Assembly (NCBI RefSeq): GCF_026151205.1
Contig: NC_087082.1
Location: forward strand, 13,239,865-13,303,864
Direction of reading: 5' to 3'
DNA: 64,000 bases
From: Bolinopsis microptera
Lineage: Eukaryota; Ctenophora; Tentaculata; Lobata; Bolinopsidae
Positions 1 through 9,955 of this stretch are shown here, piece by piece (the first letter of the stretch is position 1; every line of letters starts with the position of its first letter). A program made the translations under genes and the position numbers. Under the pieces are notes generated by a model that saw nothing but the letters and a program-made list of their open reading frames with translations, made no database searches and had not been told where the DNA came from.

Positions 1-154
1 ACAGCTTTTTTAAATGAGTTTAAATATAATGTAAATGTAAATTAATAAGTTTTCTTACCCTGGGCTCTGGAGTTAAAACTGAAATTGCTATTGTATACAG
101 TTATCATATTATCCATAATTCAACGATCCACTAGAATTGAAATACCCCTAATAG

Positions 155-2384
155 ATTTGGGACCGGAGGAGCAAGGAAGTTGAGCAACAGTTCACACCGT
201 CAAGCTGGCAAAAAGCCAAGAGGAGTAAACTAGGATGTCACATAACTTGTCTAGATGTTTGGGATGATTGGGTGGTATGTGGGGGTGGTCCTAACCTCTC
301 TTTGTGGTACCTCAAAGAAGGTACATACCTATTATCTAGTACCCCTCACAATATGCAAGTTAAAGTGTACATCTCTATTATAATTCAGAGAATTGTTTTT
401 GTATGATAAAATTCGGTAAAAAGCAAAAGGTTGCAAAGTAACCATGGTAACGACCAAAAAGGGTTGTTACACGCACGTGCGCGTGCAAAGATTGTTAGAA
501 CGGCATTTTTATCGGTTTTGTTGATATTACGTTGTGTTTAGTGCGAGCAATATTTTTATCGGCTGTATCTTCGGTTGTGTAGGATATTTGTTGATTAAAC
601 TTACTAACAAAAAATACTATTAGCTTCCTTCCTGTGACCACGGGTTTTCTAGTTTATAATATAATATGTATTGCCTGTGCCCATGGAATTGGAAAGGAAT
701 ATTTTCTAATTCTAAGGTCTGTAGAACTGTTGATTATTTTTTTCTTAAAACTTATAAACTTACTGACACTCTCTGTAAATATTTGTCATAGCTTTTGAAA
801 ACCACTGTTTTGCCAGAGAGTGGGATAGCCCTGTTGGATATGGGGGATGCAGTACCATCAGTTGTTCGCTTCATGCCAGATACCATTGTAGCTGCAGGAA
901 ACTCACCTTATCTCATGCACTGGGGATTATCAGGAAAACTCAAATATAAGGTAAGAATATCCTGTGTTTGATAGTTGCAGGCTGGGTGGTTTTAAAATAC
1001 TAGATTGGACATGAAATTATAGTTAGTGGACACAGTGGGCTGTGAGTGGGGGTCATGCTAGCATAGGGTATTTTAGACCATCACACATGCCCCTAACTTT
1101 GTTTCTACGGTAATTTGGGTATAAAAATACGATTCCAATCATTTACAGGGCCGAAAATGTCTCAGAAAAAATTTTTGGACCGATTTTGAGCAATCTTGTA
1201 GTCCAAAAATAGGAGGCTGATCCCAGGAAAAGTTGTTTTTTTAGAGGTTTAATCAATTTTAAAGCTCTTTTATGAACTGTAAACGAAGGACAGCTATCTT
1301 AGAAACTCAAATCTTTTTGAATTATGAAAAAATATTGATCAGAACAAAAGTTGTGCCCATTTATATGACCAAAATTTTCTGAAACACCAAATTGTTCCTG
1401 TTATTTTCAAAAATTTCGTTTAAAATCACGATTTTTTGGATTTTTATCAATTTTAACTATAATAATTGAGATATCTTGATTTTTCATCCATATGCATCTG
1501 GTCTAGGATGCAAAAAATGCCACAAACATGGAGAATAACTAAAATATGTCAATTTAATAGCAAAATTGAGCTCATAAATTATCTAAAAATGCAGCAAATT
1601 TTACCCAATTTTTGAGTTTCTTAATTTTTTAAACAGATATAACCCAAAGTTGCCCAAAGTGATTCATATTGCATCTGATTGGGAATTGTCTAAGCTTTCT
1701 AATGATACCATGCATTATATCGAACTATTGCAAACAAACAACGATTTCTGTCATCAAATACCCCAAAAATTGCCTAAAATACACGCCATAAAAAAGGCGC
1801 GGTCAAAAATCAGGTGAAAATGTTAAAGTCATACAGTTTTTTTAGATGGCTGAGTATTCTTAAGTACTATACTGTATTTCAATTATTAAAAACTGCCTTA
1901 ATCAGGCATTTTAGCCCAAAATAATAAATATTAGGCAATTTTTGGTTGAAAAATGCAAAATTTCTTGACAGTGAAAAATGGTATTTTTTCACGCGACGCC
2001 ATTTTGGCATCTTACAAAGTTTTTAATTACGGTTTTTTGCATGAAATCGGGCTAGCTTTTCACAATAAGAAAAGCTTATTTTCAAAGAAATTTAAGAAAG
2101 TCGATTTTAGGCCTATGCTAGCATGGTAGCCCACTGTGGTGGAGGTGATGGATATGTTCATTTAATTACCCAATTATAATCACCCAATAATTATCTTGAC
2201 TGCTCCACCAACTCTCCACACCTTAATTACACAGGTGACCAGTAAACTAGAATCAGTGAAAGACATATCAGTTAACACTGTTGCGAGAGAACAGCCTGTA
2301 CTTCTCGCTGCCGGTACTCCTTCAGATATAAATGTGTTCTTAGACCTTGGTTATCTTAGTCACACTGTACCCTTTTTAGTGTAG
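155..2384 (+). CDS. THOC6: THO complex subunit 6 (WD40), 3' part, three exons
   Basis: THOC6 is a WD40 subunit of the nuclear THO/TREX complex, which couples transcription to mRNA export. I join exons 155-320, 817-950 and 2235-2384. The first starts after a TAG acceptor with IWDRRS, a classic WD-repeat end, and ends at donor GTACAT in phase 1. The second starts after TTTTGCCAG and ends at GTAAGA in phase 0. The third starts after TTACACAG and ends at TAG. Phases agree throughout. From my knowledge of human THOC6, WVVCGGGPNLSLWYL, AAGNSPYLMHWGLSGKLK and AAGTPSDINVFLDLGY align in order with its last repeats and C-terminus. The 5' exons lie before the window. The final intron holds a transposon. 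I rate family identity as very likely. Confidence 0.88.
1031..2138. mobile_element. Non-autonomous TIR DNA transposon in the last THOC6 intron
   Basis: The ends are inverted copies of each other: CACAGTGGGCT at the left and AGCCCACTGTG at the right. A few bases further in, ATGCTAGCATAGG is matched by its reverse complement. The 5-bp sequence GTGGA directly flanks both ends (1026-1030 and 2139-2143), as expected of a target-site duplication. The 1.1-kb interior is AT-rich with no coding potential. The superfamily is not clear from 11-bp ends and a 5-bp duplication. Confidence 0.7.
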
Positions 2385-2989
2385 TATTTGATGATGCATG
2401 TTGTGAAATTGCTTGACTTGCTTTCAATTCTTTTGCAAGATAAAACTGATAAATTTCAACTTAGATTATAAAAACTTAAGAACTGAAACACGTTTATTTA
2501 TCAGGCCTGATATTTTTTGGACCACGGAAAGATTTTTATTTGAAAGCTTGTATAATATTAATGCTGCTCATGCCAAATTATTCTATTTAAAGATGTTATT
2601 CACAAACACCTAATATTTTACACTCGAACCAGTCTTTGCCAGAAATTAGGTCTTGTCTTCTCACGAGTATCAATATTTGAATAATTGAATTTTATGATGT
2701 TGAATGTTTATTAATTGAGTAAAACTTCAAAAACAGTTTGAATAGAGCTTTTTTATGGAACCTAGATGTAGCCTACAACATTACTGCGTACCTTCATATT
2801 ACCCATATCCTAATTCTATTAATTCAAATTCTTTTCACTTGATGCGGAAAAGAAGATCAGTAAATAAACACTGTTTTATTAGACTGGTGTTTGATCACGA
2901 GTCTAGGCATCGTTATAAAATTCTTCTTTTTCTACTACTCATTACATTATCTAGGCACATGAATAATTTGAAGCACCTATGCTGAAAGA
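2385..2989. other. Intergenic spacer
   Basis: AT-rich spacer between the THOC6 stop and the acyltransferase start. The open frames here are short and have no recognisable domain. It presumably holds the THOC6 3' UTR and the promoter of the next gene; I see no distinct motif. Confidence 0.5.
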
Positions 2990-3916
2990 ATGGAGAAGAT
3001 AATCCCTTTAAGATCTTCAGAAATCCCCAAAGATAAGACCCTCTTTAAGCTTCAATTAAAATTTATTGAGGAAGGGTGGATTAAGGAGGAATGTACAGTT
3101 CAATTTTTCCGGTCGAAGCAAGGAAATATTTTTGGAATCATCTTCCATCTTGATAAGCAAGGACTGATTGACGGTCCTTTTGGGATAACCCTTTACATCG
3201 ATGACAATGCAAACATTACTGAAGTTAATACATTTCTCCAGGATATTTTACTTTGTGAAGGAAATTTAGAACGCTTTAGCAAGCAGGCTATTGGAATTGC
3301 TTTACAGTCGTCAAAGTTGTATGAATGTGTATTAAAGCGGATAGAAGAGAAAATAGGTTCACGTTATAGAGAGGAGCATTCGATTTACAAACACAAAATG
3401 TTCAAGTCTCCAATAGAATCTATGGTGGACATACCAATGCCTCAAGGCTACAAAATAGGGCCATTGTTAGAGAACCATATCAACTTTATAGTAAAACATT
3501 GGGCAATTGATATTGAGCTGCATTCGGATCCAGACACACCGACAGAGAACTTTTCAGACTTTCCATTTCGCCCATTAGTCGTATCAAATATTACAGAAAG
3601 GCCTGGATTTGGTGTATTTTCTGAGAGTAACCCTGTTACACCAGTAGCATGGGCAGCGTTTTACCCTGGAGGGGACGTGGGGATGCTCCACGTCTTAGAG
3701 AAACATCGTGGAAAGAAACTGGGTCGCATTATCCTCCGACACATGCTGAAGGTACTTCGAGAGGCACACGGTTCGGACTACCGGACACAGGGCTTTGTAA
3801 AGTTACACAATGTTGCGTCTATGAATTTGTTATCATCCGAGGGGTGGGAAGAACAGCCTTACAATAACAAACGGATCTTCTTTCACGAAGATTTTCTTCA
3901 GCAACTTAAGAAATAG
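2990..3916 (+). CDS. Glycine N-acyltransferase-like protein (GNAT fold), single exon
   Basis: A 308-residue intronless frame starting at ATG. GLYAT-family enzymes transfer an acyl group from acyl-CoA to glycine or another amino acid. The C-terminal half is the GNAT-type domain: a beta strand with VAWAAFYPGG (about 219-228), then HVLEKHRGKKLGRIILRHML (about 233-252), whose HRGKKLG fits the CoA-pyrophosphate loop (R/Q-x-x-G-x-G/A). FVKLHNVASMNLLSSEGW (269-286) matches the Asn-containing helix followed by a Gly-Trp turn. The N-terminal half fits the GLYAT N-terminal region in length only. Total length is close to vertebrate GLYATs (about 295). No signal peptide is visible. The acyl donor and acceptor cannot be read from sequence. 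Confidence 0.8.
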   Translation: MEKIIPLRSSEIPKDKTLFKLQLKFIEEGWIKEECTVQFFRSKQGNIFGIIFHLDKQGLIDGPFGITLYIDDNANITEVNTFLQDILLCEGNLERFSKQAIGIALQSSKLYECVLKRIEEKIGSRYREEHSIYKHKMFKSPIESMVDIPMPQGYKIGPLLENHINFIVKHWAIDIELHSDPDTPTENFSDFPFRPLVVSNITERPGFGVFSESNPVTPVAWAAFYPGGDVGMLHVLEKHRGKKLGRIILRHMLKVLREAHGSDYRTQGFVKLHNVASMNLLSSEGWEEQPYNNKRIFFHEDFLQQLKK

Positions 3917-4527
3917 GCGCTTTAATCAGAAATTATAGATTTTTTTAGTAATTTTAATTTTAAACAGATTTTCTATCTTTTTATGGGGATATAATCTTAT
4001 TATTAAAAGGATGACATATTTAATTCAAAGACATTATCTCTGTAATATCTAAACTAGTAACGCCGTTAGAGCCAGCCACTTTGGCTTACATTTTAAAGTT
4101 TGGCTAAGTGGTCATGATGATGATGAAACTAATACCATTATTTCGAATGACTTAGATTAACTTTTGATTAATTTGAATAAACGTTTAAGTACAGATATTT
4201 CTGTGCGAGGACCTAGAGACAGATCCTAATCCAATCAAAGCTGTTTGGTTAAAATTATATGTTGATCACCTTCTTCAGTTATATCAATATTGTTTTTAAC
4301 TAATACTTGATACGTTTTAAAACGTAAAAAATATTCTGATTTATGTTCCTTTTCACTCACTTGTTGTTGACTGATGTGATCAGGATTTATATAATTTGAA
4401 TTTAAACTCATTTATTTCAAAACGTGTCACTTCATATCTCAAAGTTCTGCAAACTAACCAAAATTATTCCTCACAAGTCATTGTCGTTAAGCTAGACTTC
4501 AAAACTGACTTCACCCGCTTTCTGAAA
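3917..4527. other. Intergenic spacer
   Basis: AT-rich DNA between the acyltransferase stop and the BTB gene. The frame upstream of the BTB start stays open from about 4396, but there is no ATG before 4528, so I do not count it as coding. No repeat or element was recognised. Confidence 0.4.
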
Positions 4528-5647
4528 ATGAAGAATAAGATACAACACACAGTGAAAGTGGTAACAAAAAGTGAAGTGATAGAATGCAGTGGAGCAGTGT
4601 TATGTCAACACAGTGGTATTCTCCAGCAACTAGTTGCTAAGGACAACGAACTTTTCCTAGATAACTACACTCACGTACAGGACTGTCTGCTAGTTCTTCA
4701 CGGAGCTGAGGTTTCTCTTAACATGGACAATATCCTGGATCTTATGAAGTTCAGTGTTCAGTTTGGTATCAACGAGGTTTACTTGCAGTGCCTGGACTGG
4801 ATTGAGACTAATTTTAGTGTGGAGAACTTTCTGGAGATATTTAATATATGCAGCAGTGTTTCAAAATTTGCAAAACTTTGTGGAACTGAGTTACTTAAAG
4901 ATCCATGTATTCATATCGCTACGTATTTGAAGATGGTTGGACCTGATGCTGTAGTGAATCTTTATAAGAGTGATTCTGAGGTCAATCAAACTGATCTGCT
5001 CAAGTTTATGTTTGCCACAAAAGTTCTCGTCAGTTGTTTTGCTGATTTGATTTGCAAAATAGTTTCGGAAGAAAACGTCGCAATGGTGCTTCCTTTGCTT
5101 TGTAACAGCTTTGATGAGATTACGAAATTCTCCGAGAGAAATTTTCGCTGTCTGATCACGAAAATTGATTCCGCATCCATTGAAACTCTTGCGCCCAAAG
5201 GATATATTGATTATAAGAAGAAGCTTTGGTCAATTCTCATGGAAGCACGATCTCCTTGTAGTATTCCTCATTTTCTGTTTGATGGGGTGATTTGTCTCAC
5301 TGATGCTATAGTTAAAGACAAGCTTTGGAAGAAAATGAACAAAGATCAAATTATAGAAGCACATAGGCTCTTTGATACACACTCGAAACATTTTATCTAC
5401 TCAGAAATTATGATTGCTTGGATCGTTGAGAACAAACCATCCCCAGGAAACTGTGACTGAACTTCTTCTGGAATTAAAACCATACCAACTTGGTCCTGAC
5501 TACGTTTCCATGTTGAATGATAAATTCAAAGTTCTTGGTTATACTGAAACCATATATCAGCTCCGTTATTTTCCACTTGGAGGCTCCCAAACCATTTCAT
5601 ATCAGAGACCATCTATCATCACCAAGTTAGTAATGGGTGCGGTATAG
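4528..5647 (+). CDS. BTB/POZ-domain protein with one frameshift near its C-terminus
   Basis: I take the first in-frame ATG (4528, MKNKIQ) as start. The N-terminal 100 residues have a BTB/POZ pattern: beta strands in HTVKVVTKSEVIECSGAVL, the CQHSGILQQLV helix, then FLDNYTHVQDCLLVLHGAEV and NILDLMKFSVQFGINEVYLQ. BTB domains dimerise and often recruit Cullin-3; no Kelch or zinc-finger partner domain is visible. The frame ends at 5460 just after a CCCC run at about 5436. Removing one C would join VENKPS to the overlapping frame that continues QETVTELLLELKPYQ to a stop at 5647. This is either a sequence error or a recent lesion. The far C-terminus (after about 5575) may be read-through of an exon end. 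Confidence 0.65.
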
Positions 5648-5742
5648 GTATGCAGTTTACAATTCATTGTAGGAGTAATGTCAGCCAAGTCAACCTCACT
5701 ATGTCTCGTTTGGTCGACCTGAGAAGGGGGTGATGCAACGTC

Positions 5743-5905
5743 AATTAATGTCAGTATTCCATAAAAACCCCAAACTGACATTGACATTAATTGACATTAA
5801 TTGACATTAATTGACATTAATTGACATTAATTGACATTAAATGACATTAATTGACATTAATTGACATTAATTGACATTAATTGACATTAATTGACATTAA
5901 TTTGT
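5743..5905. repeat. 10-bp minisatellite (TTGACATTAA)n with conserved leader
   Basis: About a dozen near-perfect copies of TTGACATTAA run in tandem from about 5778 to 5900. They follow a leader (GTCAATTAATGTCAGTATTC ... AAACTGACATTGACATT) that is partly an inverted copy of the unit. The same leader and a shorter, decayed repeat run recur at 7858-7975, so this is a mobile or duplicated unit, not simple slippage alone. Confidence 0.8.
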
Positions 5906-6309
5906 CTTGAAATTTGAGATTATCATTATGTTTGTTTGTTTGTTTGGGCCCGGACGGTGCCGGTGGTTCTAATGACCATTTACTAAAATACATAAATACA
6001 AAATACAATATAGTATAAATATTATAATCAGAAGTTTTATAAATCCTATCCGTCCAAGTTAAACTTGAAGGGCGCTACACGCACGACGAAAACTCCCTTT
6101 AATGTGAGCTGAAGTAGACTACTAGTAGTAGAGCTAGTAGCGCTTGAAATTGACAGAACTGAAAACGAAATCTGACAATTGTCGCGAAAACTGACAGTTT
6201 TGTGTGCTCAAAGTGTCGAGAAATACTGACAGTGCAAGACTGGGCACACAAGAGTGAGTTAAAAACATCCTCCACATAAAAACTTGAATACACTAATAAT
6301 AATAAATTA

Positions 6310-7000
6310 TTACACACAAGCTCATTCTGCAGTCTTATTAGTCTTATCAGTACTCTTTATAGCACCGTTTCTGATAAAGTGTAGCTTATCAGGCTGCTCA
6401 GTTACCAGTCGTTTCATGTCCCTGACGAGTTCTCTTTGCTTGGCTCTCTGTTCTGGAGATCGATCTGGGCTGATAAAAACAGTTTAAACTTTTCCGTTGC
6501 TCGCAGGTTTCTCGATTTAGCGAGAATCTGATTAACAATTGTTGCACTTGCCGCAGTCACTTTAACTGGTCTCACAGCCTTGCCAGGTTTGAGCTTTCCG
6601 ACTCTGCTAGCTTCGATTCTGGGTTTCTCTCCGATTGCTAAAAACACTTCACTGACCACGGTGCTGAGCTCCTCATTGTCCTGCTCCGATAAACCAAAAA
6701 TCATCAGATTTTTGTTTCGGTCTTCCTCCTGTACCACAGTTTTCAGCACTTTTCTTGATCATTTCAGAACTGACAGGCTTCTGAGATTCTGGACAATTCG
6801 CCTGTAATACCGAGCTGAAGGATTTGAATCAGCCTTGACAGACTCTCCGACTGACGATTTTAATGACGTCTTGCAACGCTTCCAACGTTTCATTTTGCAG
6901 GCTAGTAGTTCTTGACTGAGCTTAATGATGGACTCCCTGTGTCTCGAACATCTGAGTTTAACTGAGTTTTGCGGCCATCTTGTAGTCCGTGGTACGACAC
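6310..7000 (-). mobile_element. Decayed LINE ORF1 (RRM-like) remnant
   Basis: On the minus strand, 6749-6414 is open and reads RNKNLMIFGLSE, then RPVKVTAASATIVNQILAKS, then KLFLSAQ. This is the pattern of the ORF1 nucleic-acid-binding protein of many invertebrate LINEs. After a frameshift near 6470, the characteristic C-terminus follows in another frame: RSPEQRAKQRELVRDMKRL and PDKLHFIRNGAI. The upstream part (to about 6990) is broken by stops and frame changes. The copy is dead. No reverse transcriptase follows it, so it is truncated or was cut by later insertions. Confidence 0.72.
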
Positions 7001-7857
7001 CAGTGAACTCCCTCCAAATATCTTAATGCCTCGTGGCAACAAGTTACACGCAGTGTCCTTGTTCATCTTCTTCATTCACGCAGAAGGGGATAGTTGCTTC
7101 ATTGCTGTGATCTCCACTCGTACATAGCGCTAGCTGAGAGGTTCAACTGAGTCTCTCCTTAACATGTTGATATCCTTTCACCATACTCGCTGGCGGGATG
7201 GTCATGGTCGGGTAACACGGTGATACACAAAGCCTCTGTAGCTGCACGTTACAATCAACAAGATAAGCACAAGATAAGAGAGTAAGAAAAGAGCAACGTA
7301 TGCAATTAGTGTAATACTGAAACTGAGATAAATATCAAGATAATCCACTCAATGTAAGTTAGACCGGTTCCAAAAAACAAAAAGTCCCCTTGAATAATTA
7401 ATGAGTATGTTCTTATCTTGTTGATCCATAGGTTCAAAACCACCAAAAAAAATTACAGCTTCCAACTCTTCCAGCTTCGTCCCCACCGGCCACTCCCATA
7501 TTTTTATTGGTTTCTTATACGAGGTAAAATATCTTGAATCGGCTTTTTTAGTATGAAGAGTAATGTTAACTGTTTAAGAATTCGTTTATTCAAATATAAA
7601 TGTCATGAAGGCATTTCGTTTAATATGTGGTTTTAAGTTTTCTGATGATGTTGAGAACCACGCCTTGGTGGCCACGCCCATTTAAGAAAATTAAATTGTT
7701 GGAAAAACCGTAATTATTTTAGTTTTATATTGTTTAATGATCTTAATTTTTCACATTTCACATTTCCATATGTGATTATTAGAGAATAAATTTATGATAT
7801 AAACGTTCTAAATTGCAAAAAATGTAGAACTACATAATCTCTGGTCGAAAAATATCG
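7001..7857. other. Intergenic, unassigned
   Basis: The first few hundred bases may be 5' leader of the LINE ORF1 copy read on the minus strand. The rest, to 7857, is AT-rich with no recognisable gene, RNA or repeat. Confidence 0.35.
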
Positions 7858-7975
7858 TGTCAATTAAAGTCAGTATTCCGATAATTTTGCAAAACTGACA
7901 TTGACATTATTGACATTAATATACATTAAATTGACATTACTTGACATATAATTGACATTAATTGACATAATTGAC
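7858..7975. repeat. Second, degenerate copy of the TTGACATTAA minisatellite unit
   Basis: GTCAATTAAAGTCAGTATTC and AAACTGACATTGACATT repeat the leader found at 5743. They are followed by about eight imperfect TTGACATTAA units with small insertions. The copy has the same orientation as the first and lies about 2.1 kb away. A poly-C tract follows at about 7984-7998. Confidence 0.7.
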
Positions 7976-7998
7976 GTGCATCCACCCCCCCCCCCCCC

Positions 7999-8257
7999 TG
8001 AGAATGGTGACGAAAGATTCCACTGGGTTTGGTACAAAACTAACCCTCCATGTAACGATTCTGATGATTTCCTAAGATGTCCCCTTGATACAGTTCAGAA
8101 CACAGGGGAGAAGGAGAGGATTATGTTTTATGGAACAACTAAAGATAACGTTCACCTTCAATTTCATACTGACTGCGATGATGCTATTTCTAAGTGGAAC
8201 ACTGGTGGACATGATTTGAATGTTAAATGTGTACAGTTTGATAAACTTTCAAATTAA
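7999..8257 (+). CDS. Possible terminal exon of an unrecognised protein
   Basis: After the poly-C tract an open frame of about 85 codons runs to a TAA. It includes GDERFHWVWYKTNPPCNDSD, LRCPLDTVQNTGEKERIMFY and KWNTGGHDLNVKCVQFDKL. The composition is protein-like, with four Cys and several Trp, unlike frames in the surrounding AT-rich DNA. CCCCTGAG before AATGGTGACG could be a splice acceptor. I do not recognise the family, find no upstream exon, and cannot exclude a chance frame. Confidence 0.3.
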
Positions 8258-8593
8258 AAGAACCGTTATGAGGTGAATGGTCTGAATAACTTCCGTTGCT
8301 CTTCAAACCTTGGAAAGAGAAACTGTAGTTGTAAAATATGGTAGATGTAATGGAGCTGTAATGTACGAGGTAGTGGCCGTCTTACAGGTCAAAATATATT
8401 TTATCTATGAATTTATCTTTTAAAAAACCTAAGGAAGTGTAATCGAACTCCTCGTTCATACTAATAAGTAGGATAAAGTTCGCTTATTTTACTTGGTATA
8501 GACTCCGACAAATCGTGTAAAGTTTTCTATACTTCTGCTTTTCTGTTTTCTAGTTGACTTATTTACTGACGCTGCCAACACTCTGAAGGCATA

Positions 8594-9500
8594 ATGTCCG
8601 GTTTAACAGACATTAGGTATGACAATTACACTCTGTACGGTATCCAGAGCATGACAGAACGACAACTCCTTATTGGTTACACCTCTCTTATCTCAATATC
8701 TTCCCTTATCGGGGACACTCTCATATTAGTCGGATCTTCAAGGTACAATGCAATTAAACTTCATAAGATCATGGTGGTGTTTATCCAGCACATCGCTGTT
8801 GCTGATCTGGCTTTCTCCCTGTTTAAAGCTCTGCCTGGGGCCGTTTCTCTAGCTGCGAATGATTGGATCCTAGGTCGGTTCCTCTGCTTTGCTGCATACT
8901 ATGCAACATATATCTCTGCATTATCCATGTGTCTTCTTATAAGTGCTCTAGCATTACCAAGCGCCTGATGTCAGGGATCCATTCCGCTGAAGCAATTATC
9001 TTCTTTCTCCAGTAAGTCTGCTCACATGATAGCTTGTGGTATTTGGGTTTACAGTGCCATCTTCCCTATTGCTGCCACAATAAAAGAGAAGTTCGACATT
9101 TATTTTAGTTATCTGGACTACAACTGTGAATCATACGGAGAGTGGAAGCCATTGGAGAACTTGATTTACACCTCGGCTGTTGGGTTTAGTATACTAGCCT
9201 CAGATGTGGTTACCTTGGTTAGCAGTGTAATGCTCATTCACCTGGCAAGGAAGGCCACTCAAAGAGGACTTGGGGAACTTCAATGGCGAGGAATCGCTAC
9301 TGTTCTGCTGACTGGTAGCTGTTCACATTGTATCTACCCTTCCTCTCGCCGTATACTTCGTAGGTTCGGCAATTACAAGTTCAACTCTTTTCCAAGTGGA
9401 GTTCCACAGATACGCACTCTACATAGCCCTTTTTGATACCATGGCAAACTTCTACATCTACACTATTGAACTCTCAGGAAGCTTAGAAGTTCTTGAATAG
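8594..9500 (+). pseudogene. Class A G-protein-coupled receptor, frameshifted
   Basis: A single-exon 7TM receptor with its parts in three frames. From the ATG, TM1 is YTSLISISSLIGDTLILVGS, with Asp where the usual Asn stands. TM2 is VVFIQHIAVADLAF, with the conserved L/V-A-x-A-D core. TM3 begins after the conserved Cys in RFLCFAAYYATY. A stop at 8966 interrupts the second intracellular loop; the same frame resumes and gives TM4 (IACGIWVYSAIFPIAA) and TM5. Near 9314 one extra G shifts the frame. The next frame encodes TM6 (VAVHIVSTLPLAVYFV) and TM7 (LFDTMANFYIYTI, in place of NPxxY) to a TAG at 9500. All seven segments remain, so it is a very young pseudogene or an intact gene with sequence errors. 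The ligand is unknown. Confidence 0.75.
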
Positions 9501-9955
9501 TCCCAAATCCGGTGTAAGTTTCCTCTCTTTCGGTTGGATCACGTGCTCTAAACGAAGACAGAACAATCACTACTGATGCAGAAGAAACTGAACGACAGAA
9601 ACTTCTGACTTAGCTGGGAAGCAGGTCCCACTCCAGGTTTCAATAATTGTTTCCATGTCCATATATGTTATATTTTCTGAATACAATATACATGCGTTTT
9701 TGGGAATCTTATCTTCATTTACTCAATTGTGGTACATAATATCAAATTACGAACTATTTTCTTTAGCAAGATTTTTGTGTTGAGGACCTAAAAAGTTAAG
9801 TTTCAAACCAGTGATTTTCATGATTAACTCCGACATGATTGCTGGATTCATTAATTGTAATATTTCTGAAACACTCTAGATAGTGGTTCACCACAGACCA
9901 CCTCCTGTTGATTAATTTGTATTTACACAGCTGTGGAAAAGAGGGAAAATATAAG

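Noticed and set aside
4396-4527. N-terminal extension of the BTB frame
   Set aside because: No ATG upstream of 4528 in this frame; the predicted residues do not resemble a domain or signal peptide.
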